DNA from: Torymus aiolomorphi
Lineage: Eukaryota > Arthropoda > Insecta > Hymenoptera > Torymidae
Length of the DNA stretch: 64,000 nt
Direction: 5' to 3'
NCBI GenBank assembly: GCA_036365515.1
Contig: CM070873.1
Coordinates: 222,754,876-222,818,875 of the forward strand
The notes beneath the pieces are model-generated. The model saw nothing but the letters and a program-made list of their open reading frames with translations, did no database searches and was not told where the DNA came from. Below, in pieces: positions 48,301 to 59,882 of this stretch; position 1 is the first letter of the stretch; each line of letters begins with the position of its first letter. Both the position numbers and the translations under genes were made by a program.

Positions 48301-51300
48301 CTCATTATTAATTGAATGACTGTTTAAAAATTGTTACACAACTTGTAGAAACAGCTAATATATTTTTTGCATACAGTAATATTAGTGTATTTATTTGAAA
48401 AGAGTACAAATGTTAATTGATGAAATTTAAAGTTTTTAATGTTGATAAAAAATCATGAAAAATGTATTTAAAAGTTTCATTTTTATCAATAAACTATTTC
48501 TAATAATGAAGATGAAATTTGCAATCGTTTCTTTAAAAATTAAAATAAAACTTATTTTTAGGAATATCAGTCTTACAATTTGATAGTGTTATATAACTTT
48601 GTAATAATTTATTTTCACGGATATTATATTTAGGAGGATTATATTTAGGAGTAATTCTAGACTCTCAGAAAAAATTTTACCTTGCCTTGGTGGAGGTTTA
48701 GTGGCACTAAAAAATGTAACCCAGTACCTTAGTTTGATCTCATAGTTAATATTTTTAAAATGGGAGAATAAGTATTTTTAAAATTACTGATTTTTTGTTG
48801 TAAAAAAATGTTGTCTCTTTTTTGTAATTTAGCAAAAATTTGTAAATTTAATTTGCTCTTATTCCTGCGTATTAAAATGTTGATTCTTTTACAAGTTATA
48901 TAGATTATTAAAGTGTTATTATCAAAAAATCGTCCACAATTTATAACTTGCTTAGAAAAAAAACGTTTTGATGTGCAGAAAACAAAACAAAGATCTCTGC
49001 TTTGCCTTTTTAATGGTTTCTTTAGTACGAATACTTGAGAAATTAGGTTTAAAAGAAAATATCACTTCCATTATAAAGTCATTATTTTAATTTTAATAAC
49101 GTTCCCTGAAAACACCGTACAAAATCGAAACCAAATTCATTGCTGGTAATCTCAAATCACTTGTTGTTAGTGTGAAGTTTATTTAATGATACTTTAAGTA
49201 GTTCAATTTCGTAATAATTATTTATTGCGTGTTAAAATTTCTGTATAGATACTTGAATATATTGTAATACGTAATTCTATTAATAACTATATTCGTTAAC
49301 TTTTAGAGATTCTGTTTATTGATAAATAGATTTTTCGATATCTCTGTTCATTTAGGATGCTCATGAAAATGTCTCACCTAATTACAAATTTTTACTTTCT
49401 ATATTACATTATTCTAATTGAATTTTTCATTCACATACAAAATTTAGATTATTTGGTATTTACGATTATATCAAAAAGTACAATTAAAATACTAGGAAGA
49501 TGTTTAGAATTAAATAAGAGTACTATCAAATTTTGTGAGCGCAAAATAACATAGACACACTGACATTCTGTAAAAAATATCCTAAGGAGTATATTCTTCA
49601 AAATAATTGTTTAGGAATACAAAACACTTAAACAAAATAGTTTAAAAAAAAAAATATATTTTAAACAAATATTGTATGTGTTTAAAATAGACGCATATCA
49701 TAATGGGTAAATGATTCAATTTGTACGTAATAATTATTATGAAATTTTATGTATAAATATTGTCATATTTTTCTAAATTTAAACGATTGCATTATCTGTT
49801 GAGTATTAGTTTTAAGGTAGTGATTATTTTTATTTAAATATCGTACTTATATTTATGTATTTCGAAACCTTGCGGTTGATTTATTCTTGATATTATTTAA
49901 TTTAGCAAATAAATAAAACGTGCAATGTAATCGTTGTTATTTACTGTGTGCACGCAATATGTAGCTAAAGTGAGCATCAGTAAAAGTAGATATTTTTAAG
50001 AATACATTATTTTTTACAGTATGAATCTACGGAGCGAAAACGTAAAGAAGAGAGAGAATTAAAAGAGCGGGCAAGAATGAAAGAAAAGGAAGGTGCTAAT
50101 CTTCTTGGGGGCGGTCTTCGCAGAGAAATTTGGATTCATCCTGGTGGAAAGCGAATGAGACGTACAACTTCTGCTACTACTTCAAATGATTCGAGATTAG
50201 GAGATAGTGATTTGGAAGATCTTACGCAATTAACGAGTGTTGAGGTATATATACATTTAAACCTGTTTATATTTAAAATCAACCATGGTGTTTCATCTTC
50301 AAATGAAGGCTAAACGCGTTATTCGTTTTTATTCGTGCCCTGATTTACTGAATATTGTCGAAAAATAAAGCTAATTTGATGTTATTTATAATTCGTTTCA
50401 AATTAAAAGGAGGTTGAAATTTCAAGAAAACGGGCTGAAGCGCATGCGCACCGTGCGTAAAGTTCGCTAGTATCATTCAATTTTATTTATTACTCAAATT
50501 AGAAAGGCATTTTAAAGGTGCGTTTTGGAAACTCAAAATTATGAACAATTTTCGTTATAAGTATTGTAAAGCACTTGAAGTGTAATTGTTGAAATACCAA
50601 TTTACTTATAAGGTAAGGTAGACAACGATTATTAAGGAGCGCGGGAGCGCTCCGAAGGCAAGTATAAAGTATAGAAGAAGCCTAAAGGAGCGACCCGTGC
50701 TACTCATACATTGAAATGGGTGTTTTTTATTCATAGTATTACGACTACGACTAAAAAAAATTTCAGTGATCTTGATTACGGATTCGTCTCAAACTTCGGG
50801 ATATGTTTTTGGATGTGAAAATATGAAGAAAGCTGCAATATTAGAGCCTAACGCTCCAAAAAAATCATGTACTGGGCATTTTTAGTTTTATTTTGAAAAA
50901 AATAAAAATATTAACTATTTAATCTTGAAAAGTTTTGAATACGATTTCAAAAACGATAATAAAACTAGAAATCAACCTTTCATTTACTTTTTTCAGATTT
51001 AAAAAATATTATTTCTCTCAAAAGTTACAATAGTTTACAGTTGTGCAATGTAAATGCACTTTGAAACGGCGAAAATTCGCAGTACAGTTTGATATGTATT
51101 TTGATGCATTTTCGTTGTTCATCTTCAAACACCATCATTTTAGAAGAAATCAATATTTTCTAAATCTGGAAAAAGTAAATGGAAGGTCATTTACTATACC
51201 TAGTTCTATTTTCAGTTTTTTAAAATTGTATTTAAGACTTTTCAAGATTGAATGGTTACCGTTTGAAAAAGAGACTTTTTCAAGATTTTCTCAAAATAAA

Positions 51301-52739
51301 ACTAAAAATATTCAGAACTTGAGTGTTTTGGAGCATTACCCGCGAAAAAATGATTTATATATACGAGGGTCATTTGATAAGTACCTAGCCTACAAATGAA
51401 AACACCAAAATTTTACAAAAAATAAAATTTATTTTTCAATGTAGTCTCCTTTTAGTTGAATACACTTGGTCCAGCGGTGTTCCAATTTTTTTAACCCCGT
51501 TGAAAAAAATGTTTTCTCTTGGTTTGCAAAATAGGCCTCCGTGGCGGCGATTATTTCGTTATTGGAGTGGAATCTCTTCCCGGCGAGCGAATTTTTAGGT
51601 TCGGAAACAAAAAAAGTCGCACGGAGCCAAATCTGGAGAATACGGTGGATGGGGCAGCAGTTCGTAGCGTAATTCGACCAATTTAGCCGTGGCGAGTGCA
51701 GAAGTGTGAGCCGGTGCATTATCGTGGTGGAAAAGCACTTTCTTTTTAGACAAATGGGGCCGTTTTTCTTCTAACACGGCGTCAAATCGGCTCAATAGTT
51801 CGGCGTAGTACTGTCCTGTGATCGTTTTGCCCTTCTCCAGATAGTCAATAAAAATCACACCTTGAGAATCCCAGAAAACAGTGGCCATCACCTTTCCGGC
51901 CGACGGGACCGTCTTCGCCTTCTTCGGAGCAGGTTCACCGGGTAAGGTCCACTGTTTTGACTGCTCCTTGGTCTCTGGAGTGTAGTAGTGAATCCATGTT
52001 TCGTCGACGGTCACGTAACGACGCAAAAACTCTTTTGGATTGCGATTAAACAGCTCCAAACACTGCTCTGAACTGGTCACGCGGATGCGCTTGTTGTCTG
52101 CAGTCAGCAAACGCGGCACCCACCTTGCTGACAGCTTCCTCATGCCTAAAATCTCATGTAGGATATGCCACACCCGTTCTTCTGAGATGCCTACTATCGC
52201 AGCTATCTCGTGCACCTTTAATCGGCGGTCTGACAAAACGATATCGTGTATTTTTGTCACGTTCTCCTCCGTAGTGGCTGTTTTCGGAGCACCTAGGCGT
52301 GGATCATCAAAAACCGACGTACGACCACGTTGAAACTCGTTATACCAAAATTTAACGGTCGCCATCGAAGGAGAAGCATCCCCATACACTGCATCCAAGC
52401 GTTCTTTAATTTCACTGCGCGATTTCCCTTCCAAAAACAAGAATCGAATCACCGACCGATATTGTTCTTTCTCCATTTTTTCAAAAATCAACGGACACAT
52501 TTGCTTTCACACGCTCTCAAAAATAAACTACAACTCCGATCCGGCTGAAATTTCGTCTGTAACCGTTTACAGGAAGAAATACACTGTAGTGTATTTCTGG
52601 TGCGATAGTGGCACCATCTGGCGGTGAGGCTAGGTACTTGTCAAATGACCCTCGTAGTTATATATGATTATATATATCCTCGTGTAGAACTATATATAAA
52701 TATATATGACTTATGTCTATATAACTATGTATAAATGTG

Positions 52740-52801
<62 letters not shown>

Positions 52802-55800
52802 GTGTAACTTTATACGATTTCGTATTGTAAATATTTTAGTGATTGTATTATTAATATAATTGTATCTTGATGTATAAAATTGTACACCATAATACATGAA
52901 CATGTATCACCATGCATAATCCTGAATTTGACCTAAGATTATGTGTAGTTGCTTAAACCCATGCAATTCTATTTTTTTGCAATGCATGTTATTTTTTTCA
53001 AAGGACGCTTTATTTTCTAGCTATAGCTACATTATTTAGATACTTATATAGATATTACGGCTTTAAATTCATGAGTCGTATTTGACTACTGCCGTAGCGA
53101 ACCTGTTAAAAACACTGTTAGAGCATTTTTGACGTTGTATATGTATGAATGGACGCATGTATGTAATCAAGTTCCACTGATAAGTCAAAAAGATTCTGAA
53201 TGATCGAGCACAGGTTCACAGAGATCACTTGTCATGTTATAAGAAGGGTCTGATTCTATGTGGAGACAAATCCATTGTAAAATGTGAATGTGGCAGCACA
53301 ATTAAAAATCATAAAATATCGTTTTTTTAGTATAACTTGCACAGATGTGATTTTACACGAAAATTTTGTTAACAAAAGTGGTAGATATAATTGAAATATA
53401 TTTTTTTATTCTAACTTTTTCCGTACAATAACATTCTTCAAAGTTATATGCCAAAAACACCCTAATTTGTCAGAATACTCCTTTCGCACACTCGTAGAGA
53501 TACCGATTTTCATAAAAAGTTTAACTTACAAAAGTTATAGATCGCATCAAATGAAAACTTTTTCCCTAGGACATTTTTATGTCGAATTAATATCTCACAA
53601 GTTAAACTTTAGAATAGTATATTGTGTACCTAGGCCGCAAAGTGGGCCTTTTTAGACCGAGTGTGGAATTTGCAGTACGAGTCGTAGGTGAGCTAGCACG
53701 AACCGAAAGCGAGTGCGTTTGTGAACCGAAGACGAGTGCAAACGCACGAAGTCAAAAGGCCCACTAAGCCCTAGGTGCACACCATATTTTTTGTGACTCA
53801 TGCATTAATTTTTGGCGTTTTTGAACCTAAAAAGCAAGGCTAAATTGATTTTTTACGATTTTACGGAATTTTAGAGTAGCGGACGCAAATGGATTTTTTT
53901 TGCGCCCACCGGGCGCGAATGGATTTTTTTATCCAATCGGTCGCAAAAGAGTCACTTTAGGACCTCTTTTTAGGTCGGAAAACGATGAAAATCGTGCATG
54001 TGTTACAAAAAACAATTTTATACCACTCTAACCTCAAAATCACAAATTTGATATGATTTTTCGACGCTCGTGGTATAAAATACCGTTCGAAACTAGTGCG
54101 TAAGTCGATTATTTAGGTGGTGTGACTTTTTCGCACTCGCTTCGCTCGTGCAAAAAGTCACACCAGCTAAATAATCGACTTCCCCACCCGTGTCGAAATG
54201 TACTATAAAACGCCTAAATACACTAAAACAATCGATTTTTGCTTATTACTCAACAGGATTTGATTTTACGCAGTTGTATTATCTACAACTTTTACACAAA
54301 AGTTGTAGATAATATTAAAACAAAACTTTTTTCAATTTAACATTTTCATGTACAATCAATTCCTGTCGAGCTAAACCTATAAACATGATTTTGAACGCCT
54401 AAATGAATCTGAAATAGTCAATTTTCGGTTATAATTCCACAGGATTTGATTCCACATATAAATATTAAATACAAAAGGAATTTTTGGAAGCAGCGAGCAC
54501 GATGTTATAAGATAATATATTAGTATTTGAGATGAAACAGTTTTTACAATAGTGGAGATATAAGGTTCTTCTGGGTATATCCTATAGTAGTGGTTATGCC
54601 TTACTTAAGGAGGTTGGCTACCGAAATGAATAATTTAAGATCATTCCAAAAACTTAATATTGTTGTTCTTTGATTCATTTCCTATAAGTGTGCGAAATTT
54701 CAGATCATTTGACAACTCGGTTATGGAATAATTCAACTTCAAAGTTCAACTCTTATACACGGGTTCTTATGGAAGTAAAACCATAACCTTACTAAAAACA
54801 CAAGACGCTTAGGATGCGATTCTTTAAAAAAGTTAAGAACGAACCAAAAAACTACTGGCAATATAGAAAATATACAGGAGAATGTATATGAAAACGACGA
54901 ACAATACTGATTCTGAGTATTGCGGCAAAACGTAAACAAACGATCGAGTTCGTCGGCTGCGAGAGGGGGTGCGTGGTGAGCGGAGATGCGCGTGCGGTGC
55001 GAGGGGACTCCTTCCTCCTTCCCCGTACGAGCAGAGGTAGACAACTCCTTAAGGGGATGCCTTACTCGTACTATTACCGACCGAGCAATTCACACAGTTT
55101 CAAGCTGATTAAAAATAAAATACGTCGAATCACAAAAAATCAAGAGAACACTCTTCTGTGTTTTTTAACGTTCTATCATCCAGTCAAAGTTTGGAGTCGA
55201 AATATCAAGCCGTTTTTTCAAAAACTTTGAACGAAATTAAATTTAACCTGAGAAGGAATTCACACAGTTTCAAGCTGATTAAAAATAAAATACGTCGAAT
55301 CACAAAAAATCAAGAGAACACTCTTCTGTGTTTTTTAACGTTCTATCATCCAGTCAAAGTTTGGAGTCGAAATATCAAGCCGTTTTTTCAAAAACTTTGA
55401 ACGAAATTAAATTTAATTTCGTTTGTTCAAAGTTTTTGCAGAAATGACTTGATATTTCGACTCCAAACTTTGACTGAATGATAGAACGTTAAAAAACACA
55501 GAAGAGTGTTCTCTTGATTTTTTGTGATTCGACGTATTTTATTTTTAATCAGCTTGAAACTGTGTGAATTGCTCGGTCGGTAATGGTAGGACTATGGCAC
55601 CCCGTTAAGTATATATAAAAACTAAGTTTTTGCATTGATAGCGGGGGGGGGGGGGGGTGGCAAGTGAAACGAGGTGCGCGTAGGAGGGCGCGGTCCCCTA
55701 GTAGTGTGAATTGTAAAACGATTTAATAAAAGTAATTCTATAGAAATAATGAAGAAATGTGATTTAAAGATTTTTACAATAATTAATGACAATTGTTTCA

Positions 55801-55863
55801 GCTCAACAAACGGTTCGTCACATCGTATCTTCATGTACACGGCAAGCTGATAACAAGGATAGG
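42303..55863 (+). CDS. Smg6: SMG6 / EST1A, NMD endonuclease (5' part of gene)
   Basis: Sixteen exons: 42303-42351, 43017-43464, 43767-44070, 44155-44445, 44607-44848, 44918-45118, 45192-45387, 45467-45645, 45724-45930, 46023-46361, 46800-46976, 47049-47573, 47643-47721, 47808-47918, 50020-50244 and 55802-55863. They join in frame to 1211 residues plus 2 nt; the gene continues past 64000. SMG6 cuts mRNAs near premature stop codons. Two exon-junction-complex binding motifs are visible: PPRALYRPGSGPLRKSGR at about 42-59 and KKPEQALYVPKKVKE at about 142-156. A long polar disordered region follows, then the EST1-type 14-3-3/TPR domain (about 878 onward: ILLDIGRADLELQY, WYLKAQQINPKNGRPYSQLALLATYA, GGGLRREIWIHP). 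The last exon reads LNKRFVTSYLHVHGKL, a conserved SMG6 segment. The catalytic PIN domain is outside the window. Exon 1 is short (16 codons) and is called by in-frame splicing and MANHDKGRRKWGE. Confidence 0.93.
47919..50019 (+). other. Smg6 intron 14
   Basis: 2.1 kb, AT-rich; no element or gene recognised. Confidence 0.6.
50245..51363 (+). other. Smg6 intron 15, left part
   Basis: No recognised element. A GC-rich palindromic patch GGAGCGCGGGAGCGCTCC lies near 50636. Confidence 0.5.
51364..52654 (-). mobile_element. mariner transposon in Smg6 intron 15
   Basis: 1291 bp, the usual mariner length. Ends CGAGGGTCATTTGATAAGTA and near-inverse ATGACCCTCG, flanked by TA at 51362-51363 and 52655-52656. 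It codes for a mariner transposase on the minus strand, antisense to Smg6. Confidence 0.9.
51429..52500 (-). pseudogene. mariner transposase, single frameshift near C-terminus
   Basis: Helix-turn-helix N-terminus (LFLEGKSRSEIKERL, GISEERVWHIL). Then WVPRLLTADNKRIRV and the D-D34-D triad: Asp in VTVDETWIHY, Asp in FHHDNAPAH, and Asp in LAPCD, exactly 34 residues later. The frame breaks just after CDFF at a run of seven A on the plus strand (51609-51615) and resumes with KNSLAGKRFHSNNE to the stop at 51429. All catalytic residues precede the break. If the run were one base different the protein would be full length (about 355 residues). Confidence 0.88.
52742..52805. repeat. (TG)n microsatellite
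   Basis: About 30 TG units with one GC interruption, directly right of the mariner. Confidence 0.95.
52806..55047. other. Smg6 intron 15, middle, with two small foldbacks
   Basis: Foldback 53627-53790 has ends ACCTAGGCCGCAAAGTGGGCC and AGGCCCACTAAGCCCTAGGT; foldback 54099-54184 has arms AAGTCGATTATTTAGGTGG and its inverse around CTCGCTTCGCTCGTG. Segments 53340-53600 and 54290-54480 share weak similarity (AAAAGTTGTAGATA motif). No gene. Confidence 0.5.
55048..55610. mobile_element. Foldback element with an internal 170-bp duplication
   Basis: Outer ends CTTAAGGGGATGCC and GGCACCCCGTTAAG are inverse. The left arm segment beginning AATTCACACAGTTTCAAGC occurs twice in direct order (55087 and 55257, period 170) and once inverted (about 55408-55575). 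The two direct copies appear identical. Non-coding. Confidence 0.75.
55643..55657. repeat. (G)15 homopolymer
   Basis: Fifteen consecutive G; length may not be reliable in the assembly. Confidence 0.9.
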
Positions 55864-56187
55864 GTAAGTTTTTATAACTTGAATTCTATAAATAGTTGTC
55901 CTACGATAAAAAGCATTGGTTACATTTTTCTTTTACTTCAAAATCTTAGCTAGAATTTTTTACACAAATGCTGTAAGATTACTTTTTCAGATGCCAGTAA
56001 TTAAATTTAATAATTAATTTTTAGAATGAAATTTAATTTGCAATGATATCGTGTTTAAAGTCTTATTGGATACATTTAATTTGGAGTGTAATATTGATTG
56101 CATGGTACCTCCGTAAATGAGACTATTTTCAAGTACGCCAAATACTAATTGACGAATTTTAATGAAACTTCATATACGTATTTTGCA

Positions 56188-56470
56188 TATCGACGGCTGA
56201 GGGGAACAACATGCTATCTCGGCGCGACGATGAAGAAGCTGCTAACTCGCCGCGACGATGAAGAAGCCGCTATCTCGGCGCGACGATGAAGAAGATACTA
56301 ACTCGGCTCACGGATAAAAAAGATGCTATGTCAGCGCGTAAGACCATCGCGCCGAGATAGTGGCTTCTTCATCGTCGTGCCGAGGTAGCGGCTTCTTCAT
56401 TGCCGCGGTGAAATAGCATCTTCTTCATCGACGCGCCGAAACAGCATGTTGTTCCCCTCAGTCGTCGATA
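56188..56470. repeat. Hairpin built from 28-bp tandem units
   Basis: The left arm has about four copies of CTATCTCGGCGCGACGATGA(AGAAG) spaced about 28 bp; the right arm has the same units inverted. The outermost arms TATCGACGGCTGAGGGGAAC and inverse are best conserved. It lies in the Smg6 intron after exon 16. Confidence 0.8.
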
Positions 56471-56630
56471 TACTGTATTATACCATCCTCTGCAAATGTC
56501 AAGTCTACATATAAAACCATTCTGGAAGCCTTAAAAATTGTATTTATATATTTATATATATATATAAAATTTAACATCAAATAACTTTGAGAAATAAGAA
56601 ATTAATAAATGAACACATCTGTCTGACTAT

Positions 56631-56836
56631 TGTCACGGGCTCAGCTCGACCGTCATCCGAGCCCTGACGCATCCACTTCACAATAAGGACTAGACACTCG
56701 CGATGCTCTCGAGGAAGCATCGCGACGTTAGCTCAGTGGTAGAGCGCGGGCCTGCAAACCTCGAGATCGTGCGTTCGAATCCCGCTCGTCGCATATTTTT
56801 TACGCGACTTATTCAGTCTGTCCTCTCATACGTAAC
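56631..56836. repeat. 206-bp tRNA-containing repeat, copy 1
   Basis: Starts TGTCACGGGCTCAGCT and ends CATACGTAAC. A copy of equal length lies at 62437-62642 in the same orientation. A tRNA-Cys-like sequence occupies positions 92-163. It may be a SINE-like or segmental repeat. Confidence 0.75.
56722..56793 (+). tRNA. tRNA-Cys (GCA)-like sequence
   Basis: 72 nt. The acceptor stem pairs in six of seven positions, the D arm (GCTC...GAGC) is perfect, the A box is TAGCTCAGTGGT and the B box GTTCGAATCCC. The anticodon loop CTGCAAA gives GCA. The anticodon stem and T stem each have a C-C mismatch, and a T6 run follows nearby. These mismatches and its location in a dispersed repeat make a pseudo-tRNA or SINE head more likely than a working gene. 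Confidence 0.55.
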
Positions 56837-57479
56837 CTATACAAATCTGGCATCCCTTGTGTGGCATAGTCCATTTTTACCAAGCCTTCACAGGCTATGA
56901 GTCTGTCAAGTGAACGAACCTACATCATTTCCTACTTTACCCTCCGAAGATTAATTAAGTATATATAGAAAGTTTAACCGCAGACTCACCCCGAATCACG
57001 CCTCTGTGTAGCCTAGTATGAAACGGCACCAAGCGTTACGTTGCGAAGTACAAATACGACCCGTTGCGATTCAATCTCCAACCTTCGTACTGTCAACATC
57101 ATGGTCTAGTCTCTCTATTCATAGGCCACCGAGCCTATATTCGCATCTCTCATTTTAAACGGAAAACTATACTCGGTAGTTCGATGGATACGCAGCTCCA
57201 CGCGAAATCTTGAAGATTCGGATTGATTCGCACCTCTCATCGGCTGAAAACCATAACTCACTCCGTGCCAGTGTCGCTTGACACCATTTCAAAATCTGGG
57301 TTTTTGCATGATCGCTGCGATCCATAGTTTCTTCGTCATCTTCACCATCAACGTCACTTTTCACCTTCAGCTACCCAGCGTGCTGAGGAATTTGGTTTTA
57401 TGATTGTCTTCTGGGTGAGATCTATACGTTTAAATATTTCTTCTTTTAATTCCTTTTGAAAATACATCGAAAGAGATTA

Positions 57480-58440
57480 GCTGGGTGAAGTTGAGCCGAA
57501 TGGGGAGTCACGGGGTGATTTTTGGCTAATGGCTCGGCGGGTACCTTTCTTCATAGGATTCGGGAGTTTCAGCGGCCCGACACCGTGATCTCTTTACTTC
57601 TTGGTATCGCTCCTACCTCGGCCTTTATCTCGATTTGGCTACAAAACTACGGAAGTTACCCAAAGATAATAGCTAATTAGCGGTGAATTGAATGGGGAGT
57701 TGCGGGGAGTTTTTTGGCTAATGGCTCGGCGGAAACCTTTCTTCATGGTTTTTGGGGGCTTCAACGGCCCGGCACCGTGATCCCTATAATCCTCGATTGA
57801 CACATAACCTAGCATTTATCTTGCGTTAGATATCACTCTTTTAAGCAAATTACCTATCTCTCTTAAACATATTAAATAGCATATTTCCTAGAATCACCCG
57901 AAAGATTTTCATTTTATCATTTTCGACCGTCAAGGTCACTCATACTTTCATACCCATAATACACAAAGGTTAATCCTTTGTTTTTATTTTTCTATCATCT
58001 CGCTCACTGTTGGTATCGTTTTCGGAGAATAGACTGCTAAATGCAGTTGCTTTTAATTTGAATTTCGGCAGCGTAATCTCTTTCCCGATTTTATCCAGTG
58101 AGGTAGCCTACATCACTCTGCATACATGCAGAGTCATGACGAAGTTACAAACTACTGTATACAATACTAATTCTATATAATTGCAAAGTTTTTTATTTGT
58201 TTACGGGGTTTCTGGGTCGTGGGTCAAATTTCTTTTCTTTTTGTCTTCTTCCCATATTTTCATATTCACCACCTGCAACAAAAAGTGTTCTCACTCGCCC
58301 ACTGTTGGTATCGGTTTTCGGAGAGTAGGCTTCTTGAAATTCAGTCGCTTTTATTTGAATTTCGCCAATTTACTCTCTAATTCCCGATCAGGTCTAGAGA
58401 GGGAGTTTAGTTCACTCTGACGCTGCTATCAAGAGCATTC
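57480..58440. repeat. Diverged tandem duplications
   Basis: GGCTAATGGCTCGGCGG with flanking GGCCCG(G/A)CACCGTGATC occurs at about 57520 and 57715. A second block, CACTGTTGGTATCG...TTGAATTTCG, occurs at about 58005 and 58300. Spacing of about 190 and 295 bp. No coding content recognised. Confidence 0.6.
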
Positions 58441-59184
58441 TTCATAATAGCAGAGTTTCAATTGTTCGTGGGTCGTGGTCCGTGGGTCTACGCCATTTAT
58501 CACATTCAACATTGGCGTTACTTGGAATACTGCACTCAGAAGTCAAGTTCCCGTCAACAACACAGTCATATAACGTATCAAAAAAGTTCATATAACCATA
58601 GAACGTATGTGAGAATTAGTACATACCCGAATAGGGGATAACCGAAAGGATAAAAAAAAAAAAAACGACCCGTTGCGTCCCCCGTGAAGATATAGTACCA
58701 CGTGTGATAGTGCTTTCACAGTAGCGTGTGCGTGATGATGATTTGAGGGTTAACACGTGGAAACGAAGACTCATAAGAAGACCGATTTTGATGTTAAGGT
58801 ACAATGACGGTGGTATGCAGTTGTCTTTATATACTTTTACAAATGCATGCTGTGTATGTGGCTCTTTCTCCCTCTCTGTTTCTCTATCAATCTACAGTTA
58901 CGATTTTATACAAGTACGTTTGGAGATCAACATATAACCCGTCTCCTCTCATATACTTGAGTATATGAAGAAATACAACCGTAGCATCTGCGAGCACTAG
59001 CAGAACTATTAATCTTCATCAACGCTGCATATATGCGCCAACTCCGAATTATTAAAAGTATAGGTTTTCCTGAAGGACAAATCAAACATTGAGCTCGCGC
59101 GGAAAAATTAGCCAAGAACTGTCCTTATGCAAGAACCAACAGTGAACGTCGCACTTACACGCTAGAGGTTATCAAAGGATACAC

Positions 59185-59760
59185 TCACGCGCTGGAAACG
59201 AACTCGGGTTGCGAACGGCCACCAAGCGCGCATGAACGACCGAGGGTTGTGCTTGCGCGCGACGGGCAGCCGAGGGTTGAGCTCGCGCGCGAGGAGCGGC
59301 TGCAGGCGCGCACGAACAACGGAGGGTTGCCTTCGCGCGCGCGGAACAGACGAGGGTTAAGCTCGCGCGCCCGCGGCGGCTGAGGGCGCGCACAAAGAGA
59401 CCTTCCACAACCTCCGCGCCGGCGCAACGGCGCGCGCGCTCGCCCGTGTAAAGGTATACCTATATATATAGGCGAGCGTTATATATAGGTATACCTTTAC
59501 ACGGGCGAGCGCGTGCGCCGTTGCGCCGGCGCAGAGGTTGTGGAAGGTCCCAAACAACCGAAGGTCGCCCTCGCGCGCGCGGAACAGCCGAGGGTTAAGC
59601 TCGCGCGCTCGAAACAACCGTGTGTTGCACTCACGCGCTTGGTACAACCGCAAATAGTACTCATGCACGAGGGTCGCATTCGCGTGAGAGGGTCACGCTC
59701 GTAAGGGGGGGTTGCACTCACGTGGGAGGATTGCACTCGCATGCGGAAGACGACAGAAAA
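59185..59760. repeat. GC-rich 30-bp minisatellite
   Basis: About fifteen or more imperfect units of CCGAGGGTT(G/A)AGCTCGCGCGC plus about 9 variable bases. The matching site in the right arm (61740-61860) holds only about four units. The 30-bp period keeps reading frames open on both strands, which explains the long overlapping open frames here. Confidence 0.8.
59399..59549. mobile_element. 151-bp hairpin MITE inside the minisatellite
   Basis: GACCTTCCACAACCTCCGCG and inverse end, with arms of about 66 bp meeting around a TATATATAGGCGAG loop. It interrupts the minisatellite. Target duplication not resolved. Confidence 0.7.
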
Positions 59761-59847
59761 TGTGCTCGCGTCTTAGCAAAAATGCAGCCCCTGTCCGTCC
59801 CTTGTAATTATCCTACAATTATTTTTGTAAATTGTTTGCAAATAAAT

Positions 59848-59882
59848 CATCTATCTATCTATCTATCTATATATATATATAT
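59848..59882. repeat. (CTAT)n/(AT)n microsatellite
   Basis: Short CTAT then AT run, present only in the left arm of the palindrome. Confidence 0.85.

Noticed and set aside
57480..58440. Possible CRISPR-like direct repeats
   Set aside because: Only two diverged copies of each block, long and unequal spacing, eukaryotic context.
59185..59742. Several open frames of 78-103 codons
   Set aside because: They follow from the 30-bp period of the minisatellite and overlap in several frames on both strands; no start context or homology.
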